From Candidatus Desulfaltia bathyphila (GTDB taxonomy: Bacteria > Desulfobacterota > Desulfobacteria > Desulfobacterales > ETH-SRB1): DNA of 37,132 nucleotides. The notes under the pieces are model-generated. The model was not told where the DNA came from. It did no database searches and saw only the letters and a program-made list of their open reading frames with translations. Made by a program: the position numbers and the translations under genes. The stretch is from positions 1-37,132 of the forward strand of contig JACNLL010000072.1 in NCBI GenBank assembly GCA_014381545.1. The letters are read 5' to 3'. Shown here one piece after another: positions 21,772 to 30,234 of this stretch (position 1 is its first letter; each line of letters begins with the position of its first letter).

Positions 21772-22431
21772 ATGAAAAATATGGAAAAACAGTTTCTTAT
21801 CGACGACATTAAAACAGGCGAAGCATGGCGTCTCTTCAAGATCATAGGTGAGTTTGTTGAAGGTGTTGAAACCCTGCATAATGTTGGAGTTGCTGTTAGC
21901 ATATTCGGGTCGTCCAGAATAAAGCCTAATGATCCGATTTATAAAAAAACCGAGGAAATCGCCTCTCTTTTTGTGAAAAACGATTTTGCGGTAATTACCG
22001 GAGGCGGGGGCGGAGTAATGGAAGCGGCAAACAAAGGAGCTGCGATGGCAGGGGGAGCTTCTGTCGGGCTGAATATCGTTCTTCCGTTTGAACAAAAGCC
22101 AAATCAGTATTCCAATATCAAGCTTGAGTTTAACTATTTTTTTATCCGCAAGGTGATGTTTGTTAAGTACGCCACCGCTTACATAATAATGCCCGGAGGT
22201 TTCGGAACACTGGATGAACTGTTTGAATCGGTTACACTGATTCAAACCCATCGTATAAAACCATTTCCTGTAATTCTGGTTGGTTCCGACTACTGGTCCG
22301 GGCTTGTAGAGTGGGTTAAATCCCGTTTGCTTGAAAATAAAATGATATCACCGGAACATCTTGATATTTTACAGGTCATAGATGAACCAAAAGAAATTGT
22401 AAAAGCAGTAAAGAAGATTGTGCTTATCTGA
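21772..22431 (+). CDS. LOG-family (TIGR00730) Rossmann-fold protein
   Basis: A 219-residue protein with the signature PGGFGTLDELFE (near 142-153) and the nucleotide-binding block ITGGGGGVMEAANKGA (near 75-90). LOG-family enzymes are nucleotide 5'-monophosphate phosphoribohydrolases (cytokinin-activation type) or related Rossmann proteins often labelled 'lysine decarboxylase-like'. The catalytic Arg/Glu set appears present (F-I-R-K-V-M-F and the Glu of the PGG motif). It begins 35 bases after the selenoprotein stop with the SECIS-like hairpin between and no clear ribosome site, so it may be read with it. Confidence 0.8.
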   Translation: MKNMEKQFLIDDIKTGEAWRLFKIIGEFVEGVETLHNVGVAVSIFGSSRIKPNDPIYKKTEEIASLFVKNDFAVITGGGGGVMEAANKGAAMAGGASVGLNIVLPFEQKPNQYSNIKLEFNYFFIRKVMFVKYATAYIIMPGGFGTLDELFESVTLIQTHRIKPFPVILVGSDYWSGLVEWVKSRLLENKMISPEHLDILQVIDEPKEIVKAVKKIVLI

Positions 22432-22482
22432 TCTGAAGCCGTTGCTAAGGGTTGCTTGCGCTCCTTTTAAAGATGTTGCCTG

Positions 22483-23208
22483 TTATAAAACTGTCTCGAT
22501 TTCCTTCGCAATACAAACGGCAGCCTCCTGTGGATTCTTTGCATCCCTTATCGGTCTTCCGATCACCAGATAGTCTGATCCGTTTTGAATTGCCCGGGCA
22601 GGGGTAGTTATGCGTTGCTGATCATCCTTTTTCATGCTGCCGGCAGATGACCGTATCCCCGGAGTAACAACAGTAAATCCTTGCCCAAATTTTTCCTTTA
22701 TCATTCCGACCTCGAACCCTGAGCATACAACGCCCGAACAGCCCGCATCTCTGGCAGCGGCGGCTCTTTGCATAACAAGCATCGACATGTCGGAGGCAAA
22801 TTCCGGCCGCAGTCCTGCGGCATGAATATCACTGCTTGATACGCTTGTTAATACCGTAACCCCAAGGACTTTCACTCTTCCTTTGCTTCCGGCAACAGCG
22901 GCTTTGAGCATCTCTTTACTCTCTCCACAATGAACGGTCGTAAAGGCAACACCGAGATTCGCAATGCTTTCCATAGCTCGGAAAACAGTTTCCGGGATAT
23001 CATGAAGTTTTAAGTCCAGAAATATTCTCGTTGATCCGCAATCTTTTATATGCCTTATTATTTCAGGCCCTGAGCTGATAAAAAGCTCCAGCCCTACCTT
23101 GAACATGCCTACATGCTCTGAAAGAAGTTTTACAAATTGTTTTGCCTCTTTTAGAGACGAAACATCAAGCGGAAAAATTATATAATCTTTTGCCTGTTTC
23201 ATAATCAT
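22483..23208 (-). CDS. pyrF: Orotidine-5'-phosphate decarboxylase
   Basis: A 241-residue TIM-barrel enzyme that converts OMP to UMP. The catalytic block FLDLKLHDIPETV (Asp-Lys-Asp set) is near residue 60-72, and the phosphate-binding end TPGIRS and DYLVIGRPI are present. The chosen ATG at 23208 overlaps the stop of the upstream dehydratase gene (TAATG); upstream in-frame starts would overlap more. It is the last gene of the minus-strand trio; the 51 bases to the convergent LOG gene hold no clear terminator. Confidence 0.92.
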   Translation of the reverse strand: MIMKQAKDYIIFPLDVSSLKEAKQFVKLLSEHVGMFKVGLELFISSGPEIIRHIKDCGSTRIFLDLKLHDIPETVFRAMESIANLGVAFTTVHCGESKEMLKAAVAGSKGRVKVLGVTVLTSVSSSDIHAAGLRPEFASDMSMLVMQRAAAARDAGCSGVVCSGFEVGMIKEKFGQGFTVVTPGIRSSAGSMKKDDQQRITTPARAIQNGSDYLVIGRPIRDAKNPQEAAVCIAKEIETVL

Positions 23209-24269
23209 TACAAATCGTATTGCTGCTTGATCCACGACATATATTCGCCGCTTTTCACCCTGTTTGCCCAGCCTGAGTTATCAATATACCATTTAATGGT
23301 TTTCTTTATTCCGGTTTCAAACGATTCAGCAGGAATCCAACCCAGCTCTGTTTCCAGCTTGCTGAAATCAATGGCATACCTTTGATCATGGCCGGGCCTG
23401 TCCTTTACAAAAGCAATTAAATCTCTTCGCGGACTGTTGCCCGGCTTCGTGACCAGTTCGTCAATCATATCACATATAACACTTACTACATCTATATTGC
23501 GCATTTCGCACCTGCCGCCTATATTATATGTTTCAACGCGTTTTCCCTTTTGCATAATCAGCCATACAGCTATGCAATGATCGGTTACATATAACCAGTC
23601 CCTTACATTCAGACCCTCTCCATAAACCGGAAGCGGTTTTCCTTCAAGCGCATTTAATATAGTAAGAGGTATAAGCTTTTCAGGAAACTGATATGGGCCG
23701 TAATTGTTTGAACAATTTGAGATAGTTACAGGCAGGTTGTATGTTTTGCCGTATGATCTTACCAGGTGATCTGAGGCGGCCTTGGAAGCAGAATAAGGAC
23801 TGTTCGGGCTGTAAGCCGTTTTTTCGGTAAAATAGCCGCTTTCTCCAAGTGAGCCGTAAACCTCGTCAGTACCGATATGATGAAAAAGGATTATTCTGTC
23901 CTGATAAAACCTGGCTAACTCCAGCAGGTTAAATGTTCCAACAATGTTTGTTTTGATAAATGCATCCGGCTCTACAATCGATCTGTCAACATGGGATTCA
24001 GCGGCAAAGTGACATACAGAGTCGATCTGATATTTTTCAAAAACCATCTCCATTGCCTGCCGGTCGCATATATCGGCCTTTACAAAATGATAGCGCCCGG
24101 AAAACTGCTTATCAATTCCAGCTAAGTTTTCAGGGTTGCCGGCATAGGTCAATTTGTCCACATTGATTATCCGGCCTGTAAAATCGCTCTCTTCAAGCAG
24201 ATAACGGATAAAATTTGCGCCGATAAATCCGCACCCTCCTGTAACAAGAATGTTTTTCATGTTTTTCAA
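23208..24269 (-). CDS. rfbB: dTDP-glucose 4,6-dehydratase
   Basis: A 353-residue short-chain dehydrogenase-type protein. NAD-binding ILVTGGCGFIGANF starts at residue 7, the catalytic Asp-Glu is in GTDEVYGSLGE and the Tyr-x3-Lys pair in YSASKAASDH. SNNYGPYQFPEKLIP and RDWLYVTDHC are further family blocks. It makes dTDP-4-keto-6-deoxyglucose for surface polysaccharide. Usually it is clustered with rfbA/rfbC/rfbD, which are absent here. It follows the lipid kinase gene by 8 bases and overlaps pyrF. Confidence 0.92.
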   Translation of the reverse strand: MKNMKNILVTGGCGFIGANFIRYLLEESDFTGRIINVDKLTYAGNPENLAGIDKQFSGRYHFVKADICDRQAMEMVFEKYQIDSVCHFAAESHVDRSIVEPDAFIKTNIVGTFNLLELARFYQDRIILFHHIGTDEVYGSLGESGYFTEKTAYSPNSPYSASKAASDHLVRSYGKTYNLPVTISNCSNNYGPYQFPEKLIPLTILNALEGKPLPVYGEGLNVRDWLYVTDHCIAVWLIMQKGKRVETYNIGGRCEMRNIDVVSVICDMIDELVTKPGNSPRRDLIAFVKDRPGHDQRYAIDFSKLETELGWIPAESFETGIKKTIKWYIDNSGWANRVKSGEYMSWIKQQYDL

Positions 24270-24277
24270 AGGCCTCT

Positions 24278-25234
24278 CTATTTTGCTGTAATAATATTTA
24301 AGGCTTTCGGCACAACATCGATAACAACCGGCAGCGTTCCGGGTTGCTCTCCATCAACATCAAGAAGCACACGCTGATCAGATGTTACCTCAATTCTTTT
24401 TCCGGTAAAAGTGATTACTTTGTCAACCTGTTTTATCTTTCCGTTATAGAGTTTCGGAAGGTGTATAAACAGACCGGCAAGACTCAGGTCGCCGATGAGG
24501 GTTATATTTAACAGGCCGTCGTCAACAGATGCATCAGGAGCTACTAACATTCCTCCGCCGTGATACCGGCCATTTGCAACCGCCACATTCCAGATAGAAT
24601 ACATTTGCTGATTACCGTTATCTATCTTAAGGTATATCTGTTTTTTTCCATATAAAAAAATGGAAATAAGGGTAGCCCGGATAAATGAGAAAAATGGCCC
24701 AAAGAGCTTGGTTGTGTTGTTAACCCTTTGCGCCACCTCACCACCAAGGCCAAAGCTTGCTATGTTATGGAAATAGCGGCGGCATTCGCTACCCTTGTGG
24801 TCCCGAAAGACAAGCCTTCCCAGGTCGATCGAGCGCACATTGCGCGCGGCAATTATATCGATTGCCTCATTAATGTTTCTTGGTATTGCAACAGTTCTGA
24901 TAAAATCACAGCCGGTTCCGTTTGGAATAAAACCTATTGTTAAATCGGCCCTAAAGGATTCTTCATGTTCCATCAGACCGTTTACAACCTCGTTTAGAGT
25001 CCCATCCCCACCCACACAAACTATAAGAAAGATCCCTTTGGAAACAGCATCCTTTGCAAAAACAGTGGCATCGCCCGGCCCTGCAGTAATATGGGTCATA
25101 AAGGAACCCAGTCGGTTTTCGGCAAGGGTCTTTATAAAAGGCCATTTTGTTCCTGTTGAACCGTTCCCGGCATTTGGATTAACTATAAAAGCGGTTTTTG
25201 ACGAACTCATATTAGTTTGCTCTTTTGCAACCAT
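24278..25234 (-). CDS. YegS/BmrU-family lipid kinase (diacylglycerol kinase-like)
   Basis: A 318-residue protein of the DAGK catalytic family. The N-terminal domain has FIVNPNAGNG (nucleotide loop, near 16-25) and VCVGGDGTLNEVVNGL (the GGDGT signature, near 72-87), with FIPNGTGCDF after it; the C-terminal beta domain has DGLLNITLIGDLS and a final VDGEQ. It phosphorylates a lipid such as diacylglycerol or a sphingosine-like base at the membrane. ATG at 25234 is used; ATG at 25210 is also possible. It heads the operon with rfbB and pyrF. Upstream is a divergent intergenic region toward selA (25235-25543) that holds only a hairpin repeat. Confidence 0.85.
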   Translation of the reverse strand: MVAKEQTNMSSSKTAFIVNPNAGNGSTGTKWPFIKTLAENRLGSFMTHITAGPGDATVFAKDAVSKGIFLIVCVGGDGTLNEVVNGLMEHEESFRADLTIGFIPNGTGCDFIRTVAIPRNINEAIDIIAARNVRSIDLGRLVFRDHKGSECRRYFHNIASFGLGGEVAQRVNNTTKLFGPFFSFIRATLISIFLYGKKQIYLKIDNGNQQMYSIWNVAVANGRYHGGGMLVAPDASVDDGLLNITLIGDLSLAGLFIHLPKLYNGKIKQVDKVITFTGKRIEVTSDQRVLLDVDGEQPGTLPVVIDVVPKALNIITAK

Positions 25235-25378
25235 TCTTGTAAATAAAATTTTATATCAGATTTTAATGTAAAAGTATAACCTTTAAAGTTGAGCTGCTAT
25301 TAAAAGAAATCTATTGAAATGACTTATAAATAGATGATATGAAATCAATCCTATGTATAATTCAGCTTTTTATGAGTT

Positions 25379-25529
25379 CACCAAGAAAGATAGATTCGTA
25401 AAAAGTAGAATTTCTACCCTTTTTGTCATTCCCGCGAAGGCGGGAATCCAGTTCTTTCAAGCACTTATGGACTCCCGCCTTCGCGGGAGTGACTCGACTT
25501 TTGACTTTTTACGATGCCACCAAGAAAGA
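25379..25529. repeat. Hairpin repeat family H, copy 2, between 12-bp direct repeats
   Basis: The outer inverted ends TCGTAAAAAGT (25396-25406) and ACTTTTTACGA (25504-25514) enclose the hairpin arms CATTCCCGCGAAGGCGGGAA and CTCCCGCCTTCGCGGGAG. The 12-mer CACCAAGAAAGA occurs on both sides (25379-25390 and 25518-25529), separated from the ends by 5 and 3 bases. It sits between the lipid kinase and selA and ends 29 bases before the selA start, so it must affect the selA leader. The rest of 25235-25395 has no recognised feature. Confidence 0.7.
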
Positions 25530-25543
25530 GGATATTGGAAAAA

Positions 25544-26965
25544 ATGAAACTAAATGAAAAGAGGCAGGCTTTTTTAAAAATGCTTCCCGGCGTTGATCGT
25601 ATCCTTGAAATTTCAGGAATTGAACCGGCATTTAAAGATATTCCAAAATCTGTTCTGGTTCGGTGCATTCGCCTAATTATCGAAGATCTTCGCATAATTA
25701 TTCTTGACGATAAAATGGAGATTAAAGAAGAAGAGCTGTCTGAAGCCGCGATTCTTGAAAAGGTAAAAGCCGGCACACAGAATGCCATGACTCCAAATCT
25801 TTTGCGTGTAATTAACGCTACAGGCGTTGTTGTGCATACAAACCTCGGCCGGTCAATACTTGCCGCCGAAGCTGTTGCGAACCTATCCCTTATTGCCGGC
25901 AGCTATTCGAATCTGGAGTTTGATCTGTCAAAAGGTGTGCGCGGTTCACGATATAGCGCTGTTGAAGATCTACTGTGTGAAATTAGCAGCGCTCAGGCTG
26001 CCATGGTTGTAAATAATAACGCAGGAGCTGTCTTGCTCTGTCTGGAAACACTATCAAAGGGCAAAAAGGTTATTGTATCAAGGGGGGAACTTGTTGAAAT
26101 CGGCGGTTCATTTCGCATTCCGGATGTAATGGCAAAAAGCGGCGGAATTTTAAAGGAGGTCGGCTCAACAAACCGCACCCATCTGAAAGACTATGAAGCT
26201 GCAATAGAAAGCGATACAGGACTTCTCTTAAAGGTGCATAAAAGCAATTACAGCATAGTGGGTTTTACGGCTGAGGTTTCTGTCAAGGATATGGTTGAGC
26301 TCGGAAAGAAATATCATATTCCTGTCATGGAAGACCTGGGAAGCGGAACCTTTATTGATTTTTCACAATACGGTCTGTTAAAAGAGCCCACTGTCCAGGA
26401 GGCTGTGGCAACTGGTGCGGATGTTGTGACTTTCAGCGGGGACAAGCTCCTTGGAGGTCCGCAGGCCGGCATTATTGTCGGCAAAAAGGATATTCTTGAC
26501 CGGATAAAGCAAAATCCCCTTACAAGGGCGCTGCGGATAGACAAACTGACCCTTGCAGCCCTGGAAAGTACTCTGCGCCTGTATATGGATAAAGATAAAG
26601 CAATTGCCGCAATTCCTACTTTGCGTATGTTGACCCTTCCTTATGATGACATCGCAAAAAAGGCGGACAGGCTTGGCTATCTACTGAAAAATATTAACGA
26701 TGCCCGCCTTTCTATTAAGCTGATCGATCTATCTTCACGGGCAGGAGGCGGGGCGCTTCCGCTTCTTGACTTGCCCAGCAGGTGTGTTGGCATCAATGTG
26801 AAAGGGATATCGGTTAATGTCGTCGAAAGGTACATGCGCAACAATATTCCTCCAATAATAGGAAGGATAGAAGATGATTTGTTTATCATAGACCTCAGAA
26901 CCATACAGGAAGATGAATTGCAGTTTATAGAATCGGCTTTCTCCGGCATGCTCAGAGATCTTTGA
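25544..26965 (+). CDS. selA: L-seryl-tRNA(Sec) selenium transferase
   Basis: A 473-residue PLP enzyme that converts Ser-tRNA(Sec) to Sec-tRNA(Sec) with selenophosphate. Family marks are MLPGVDRIL near the N-terminus, NATGVVVHTNLGRS (near 95), VNNNAGAVLLCL, and the PLP lysine in FSGDKLLGGPQAG at Lys301. Length and order are standard. ATG at 25544 is chosen over 25514, because the earlier codon belongs to the repeat element and the later one has GGA 5 bases upstream and a normal N-terminus. The TGA stop coincides with the first bases of a REP element. It confirms that the organism decodes UGA as Sec, supporting the selenoprotein at 21509. selB and selC are not in the window. Confidence 0.95.
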   Translation: MKLNEKRQAFLKMLPGVDRILEISGIEPAFKDIPKSVLVRCIRLIIEDLRIIILDDKMEIKEEELSEAAILEKVKAGTQNAMTPNLLRVINATGVVVHTNLGRSILAAEAVANLSLIAGSYSNLEFDLSKGVRGSRYSAVEDLLCEISSAQAAMVVNNNAGAVLLCLETLSKGKKVIVSRGELVEIGGSFRIPDVMAKSGGILKEVGSTNRTHLKDYEAAIESDTGLLLKVHKSNYSIVGFTAEVSVKDMVELGKKYHIPVMEDLGSGTFIDFSQYGLLKEPTVQEAVATGADVVTFSGDKLLGGPQAGIIVGKKDILDRIKQNPLTRALRIDKLTLAALESTLRLYMDKDKAIAAIPTLRMLTLPYDDIAKKADRLGYLLKNINDARLSIKLIDLSSRAGGGALPLLDLPSRCVGINVKGISVNVVERYMRNNIPPIIGRIEDDLFIIDLRTIQEDELQFIESAFSGMLRDL

Positions 26966-27081
26966 ACCGCAATAGCGAGCGCATTCCCCGTAGCTTGCTG
27001 CGGGGTTAGCGAGCGAATCTAAAAATGGCTAACTTCCTTACGGTCGAAGATTCCCTGTAGCTTGCTACAGGGAATCTTCAA
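26963..27081 (+). repeat. REP-like element family R, copy D
   Basis: Full copy: TGAACCGCAATAGCGAGCGC, hairpin CCCCGTAGCTTGCTGCGGGG (about 26985-27004), TTAGCGAGCGAATC, AACTTCCTTACGGTCGAAG, hairpin CCCTGTAGCTTGCTACAGGG (about 27053-27072) and ATCTTCAA. Its first TGA is the selA stop codon. It fills the gap before the TPR gene. Confidence 0.85.
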
Positions 27082-27118
27082 AACTGCTCCATTTTGTTCA
27101 AGTTTAAGAAACCTGATC

Positions 27119-28468
27119 ATGAAACAGAATCAGCAAAAATTATTTCACGACCGCAGCTTAACGCATCAATTTCTATTTTCCAGAACAGATTCCAAACAGA
27201 TGCCTGATAAAGCAGATGCTGGATTGTTTCTTGATTTGGATGAACTGAAAAGAGAATTCCCGGATATTTTGCATAATAGATCTTTGATCGATTATGCCAT
27301 GAAAGCTTTTGATTCTTCATTGCAGTTCGGAGCAATGGTTGTCCAGATTGACAAGCCGTCTCATAAGGACAAACCATCAGATATAAACCAGGCTTCAAAT
27401 ATCCTGCTTGATGTTGCCAAAATAATCGACCTTATATGCGGAAGCAATAATGGTATCTGGGGACAGACAGGAAACAGTATGTTTGGATGTTTTTTTCCTG
27501 AAGCCGACGAACATCTTTGCCGGGATATTGCAAAAAAGATCAAGCGCAACCTCGCTGATGGTGGAAACAAAACGGTTACAATCGGAATAGCATTATATCC
27601 AACCATTAATTTCGATAAAGGAAAAATTCTTGACAACGCACACAAAGCGCTTCATCATGCCGCCTTTTTCGGCCCTGGCAGCGCTGTTTTTTTTGATACA
27701 ATCAGCTTAAATATCAGCGGCGACCGGCTGTATCAGGAGAATGATATCAATGGTGCGATCAAAGAGTTTAAAACCGCGCTTATGCTTGACCCGTTAAATG
27801 TGAATGTTCATAATAGTCTTGGCGTATGTTACGGGGCTTTAGGGGCTCTTGAAAAGGCTCTGGAACATTTTGAGCAGGCAATTCAAATTGATCCCAGAGA
27901 AATCATGGCCTTACATAACGCTGGGATTGTCAACATCCTGACAAACAGCAAGGATAAGGCTCTTGAATTGCTGCTTAAAGCAGAGAGTATGGGAGAGGAT
28001 ATATTTGAAGTGGCATTTCAGGCAGGCAAACTTTATCTTGAAAAGGGAGAATTCGGAAAGGCAAGACAGCTGCTTGAAAAGGCTGTAAAGCTCAGGCCAA
28101 AATCAGGCACAGCCTTTAGATATCTTGGTGAGTGTTATGCGGCTGCCCAAATGACAGATAAAGCGATTTTTGCATATAAAAAGGCAATAAAGCAAAATCC
28201 GAATGATGCTTATTCATTATCAGCCCTTGGCCATCTTTTTGATCTTCAGGGGGAAAACCCTGAAATTACTACAACATTCTGCCAACAAAGCGTAGATATT
28301 GCCCCTGAAAACGGCCTGTTCAGAAGCAGGCTTGGCAGGCTTTATTTAAAACAAAACCAGCTTAAAGAGGCTTTAACCGAGTTTGAAAAAGCACACGATC
28401 TTGGACATGATTCAATGGAATTTATTGAAAAGATCCAAGACATGTTGCAGGATGAACAAAACAGATGA
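27119..28468 (+). CDS. Degenerate GGDEF domain fused to TPR repeats
   Basis: From the ATG at 27119 the product has 449 residues. The first ~210 look like a GGDEF fold (VTIGIALYPTINFDKGK, AHKALHHAAFFGPGS, FFDTISL), but the catalytic loop that should read GGDEF reads WGQTGNSMFG, so it cannot make c-di-GMP and may be a sensor or scaffold. The rest (about 220-449) is five to six TPR units such as AIKEFKTALMLDPLNVNVHN and ALEHFEQAIQIDPREIMAL. No membrane segment. Its TGA overlaps the next gene's ATG (ATGA), so it heads the packed operon that runs into heme biosynthesis. The longer frame from a TTG at 27062 lies in the REP element and is rejected. Confidence 0.7.
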   Translation: MKQNQQKLFHDRSLTHQFLFSRTDSKQMPDKADAGLFLDLDELKREFPDILHNRSLIDYAMKAFDSSLQFGAMVVQIDKPSHKDKPSDINQASNILLDVAKIIDLICGSNNGIWGQTGNSMFGCFFPEADEHLCRDIAKKIKRNLADGGNKTVTIGIALYPTINFDKGKILDNAHKALHHAAFFGPGSAVFFDTISLNISGDRLYQENDINGAIKEFKTALMLDPLNVNVHNSLGVCYGALGALEKALEHFEQAIQIDPREIMALHNAGIVNILTNSKDKALELLLKAESMGEDIFEVAFQAGKLYLEKGEFGKARQLLEKAVKLRPKSGTAFRYLGECYAAAQMTDKAIFAYKKAIKQNPNDAYSLSALGHLFDLQGENPEITTTFCQQSVDIAPENGLFRSRLGRLYLKQNQLKEALTEFEKAHDLGHDSMEFIEKIQDMLQDEQNR

Positions 28469-29043
28469 AAAATATAATCTTAAATATACTTGAAGAAAGC
28501 ATTAACGTTAAAGACAGGTTTATTAAAGGCAATATTGATCTTATTGTCAAAGGGGCGGAAAGGCTTGCCACATGCGTTGCATCCGGGAAAAAGATTCTTA
28601 TTTTCGGCAATGGAGGCAGCGCCGCGGATGCCCAGCATATTGCGGCGGAATTTATCAATAGATTTCAAATTGAGCGGCCGCCGCTTGCCGCTATAGCCCT
28701 TACAACCGACACATCTGTAATCACAAGCATCGGGAATGATTACGGCTTTGATGAAATATTTTCAAAACAGATAACGGCTCTCGGCAAAAAGGATGACATT
28801 GCCTGGGGTATCAGCACCAGCGGAAATTCAGCAAATGTAATAAAGGCTGTAAATGCGGCAAAAGAGATCGGGCTCTTTACAATAGGCTTTACAGGACAAG
28901 GCGGCAAACTGGCCCAATGCGCTGATATGGTATTTCCGGTGGAATCTGATAAAACAGCAAGGATTCAGGAAGCGCATATTACACTGGGACATATATTTTG
29001 CGATATTGTAGAAAGAATCATTTTCCCTGAAGAGTTTGTTTAA
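28465..29043 (+). CDS. gmhA: Phosphoheptose isomerase (SIS domain)
   Basis: A 192-residue SIS-domain protein with KKILIFGNGGSAADAQHIA (near 42-60), GISTSGNSANVIKAV (near 112-126) and a C-terminal QEAHITLGHIFCDIVERI helix that carries the GmhA Glu/His residues. It converts sedoheptulose 7-phosphate to D-glycero-manno-heptose 7-phosphate for LPS core. The start overlaps the TPR gene stop by 4 bases and its stop touches the next ATG, so these genes are translationally coupled. Other heptose genes are not in the window. Confidence 0.85.
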   Translation: MKNIILNILEESINVKDRFIKGNIDLIVKGAERLATCVASGKKILIFGNGGSAADAQHIAAEFINRFQIERPPLAAIALTTDTSVITSIGNDYGFDEIFSKQITALGKKDDIAWGISTSGNSANVIKAVNAAKEIGLFTIGFTGQGGKLAQCADMVFPVESDKTARIQEAHITLGHIFCDIVERIIFPEEFV

Positions 29044-29988
29044 ATGTCAAATTCATTTATACCAATAGACTTAACAAATTTGAAAACATATCCGCTTGTA
29101 GATCGAAAAAGCAAGGTATCTGCTGACGATTTTGCAAAAAAATGGACAAAGGGATCATCTTTTAAGGATTTTCTTGACTCTTTGCCGAATATACTTGCGG
29201 GCAGTCACATCAAGGCGGTTATCTCTTCAATTGCATCGGCATATAAAATGGATAAAACCATTGTTCTGGCAATGGGGGCTCATGTAATTAAAGTCGGATT
29301 GAACCCTGTTGTGATAGACCTCATGGAACGCGGCATTATCAGCGCTGTTGCAATGAACGGAGCGGGAATTATTCATGATTTTGAAATCGCCATGACAGGT
29401 CGGACATCGGAAGATGTTGCAGCAGCCATTGGAGACGGCAGTTTCGGGATGGCCGGCGAAACATGCGATTTTTTAAACAATGCGATTATCAAAGCCCGTG
29501 AGCAATCAACAGGGCTCGGAAAAGCCGTAGGTATATCGATTATTGAAAAAAGCCTGCCGTTTATGGATAAAAGTATCCTTGCAGCAGGTGCCCGTTTAGG
29601 CATACCTGTCACAGTGCATGTTGCAATTGGAACAGATATAATTCATATGCACCCCGCTTTTGATGCAGAAGCGGAGGGCGGAGCGAGCCACAGAGATTTC
29701 AGAACCCTCGCCTCCGTGATAAGCGGCCTGGAGGGAGGGGTTTACCTGAATGTCGGCTCTGCGGTAATACTGCCGGAGGTTTTTTTAAAGGCAATTACAC
29801 TCGTGAGAAATCTGGGCCATAAGGTGGATAATTTTACAACAATCAACATGGATTTCATCAAGCAGTACCGTCCTATGACAAATGTTGTCAACAGGCCTAC
29901 GGCCAAAGGCGGGCAGGGTTTTAATCTTGTGGGTCATCATGAAATTATGTTGCCCCTTATAGCGGCCGGAGTGATCGAACAAATTTAA
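29044..29988 (+). CDS. Deoxyhypusine-synthase-like protein
   Basis: A 314-residue soluble protein with blocks typical of the bacterial DHS-like family: GAHVIKVGLNPVVIDLMERG (near 79-98), AVAMNGAGIIHDFEIA, TVHVAIGTDIIHMHP and NVGSAVILPEVFLKA. The Rossmann-type NAD-binding layout fits DHS, but bacteria lack eIF5A, and members in bacteria probably act on other amines, for example as homospermidine-synthase-like or unassigned enzymes. The DHS catalytic Lys is not clearly identifiable in this sequence. It sits between gmhA and an FmdB gene in a tight operon with hemC, so its function is not clear from context. Confidence 0.6.
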   Translation: MSNSFIPIDLTNLKTYPLVDRKSKVSADDFAKKWTKGSSFKDFLDSLPNILAGSHIKAVISSIASAYKMDKTIVLAMGAHVIKVGLNPVVIDLMERGIISAVAMNGAGIIHDFEIAMTGRTSEDVAAAIGDGSFGMAGETCDFLNNAIIKAREQSTGLGKAVGISIIEKSLPFMDKSILAAGARLGIPVTVHVAIGTDIIHMHPAFDAEAEGGASHRDFRTLASVISGLEGGVYLNVGSAVILPEVFLKAITLVRNLGHKVDNFTTINMDFIKQYRPMTNVVNRPTAKGGQGFNLVGHHEIMLPLIAAGVIEQI

Positions 29989-30003
29989 TCTGAGGAAATT
30001 ACA

Positions 30004-30234
30004 ATGCCTATTTATGAGTATCATTGTAATAATTGTGATAAAAATTTTGAACTCCTTATATTCGGGAAAGAAAAGCCGAGCTGTCCTTCATGCAGCAGCA
30101 AGAAGGTCAGCAAGCTTATGTCTGCCTGCGGATTCATGAGCAAGGGAAGCGGCGGCGAAACAGTAAAAACTTCTGCGGCTGACTCGTCGTGCACCGGCTG
30201 CACAGCTACCAGTTGTTCAAGTTGCAGTCTTTGA
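30004..30234 (+). CDS. FmdB-family zinc-ribbon protein
   Basis: A 76-residue protein opening MPIYEYHCNNCDKNFELL with a second knuckle CPSCSSKKVSKLMS, the standard FmdB putative regulatory zinc ribbon (C-x2-C ... C-x2-C at 8, 11, 27 and 30). The tail is Cys/Ser/Thr-rich (SSCTGCTATSCSSCSL), common in deltaproteobacterial members. GAGGAAA precedes the ATG. Its TGA overlaps the hemC ATG (TGATG). FmdB proteins are often next to heme or methylamine-related genes; the role is unknown. Confidence 0.85.
   Translation: MPIYEYHCNNCDKNFELLIFGKEKPSCPSCSSKKVSKLMSACGFMSKGSGGETVKTSAADSSCTGCTATSCSSCSL

Noticed and set aside
27062-27118. Upstream TTG start for the TPR gene
   Set aside because: The added residues are encoded by the REP element; ATG at 27119 is preferred.
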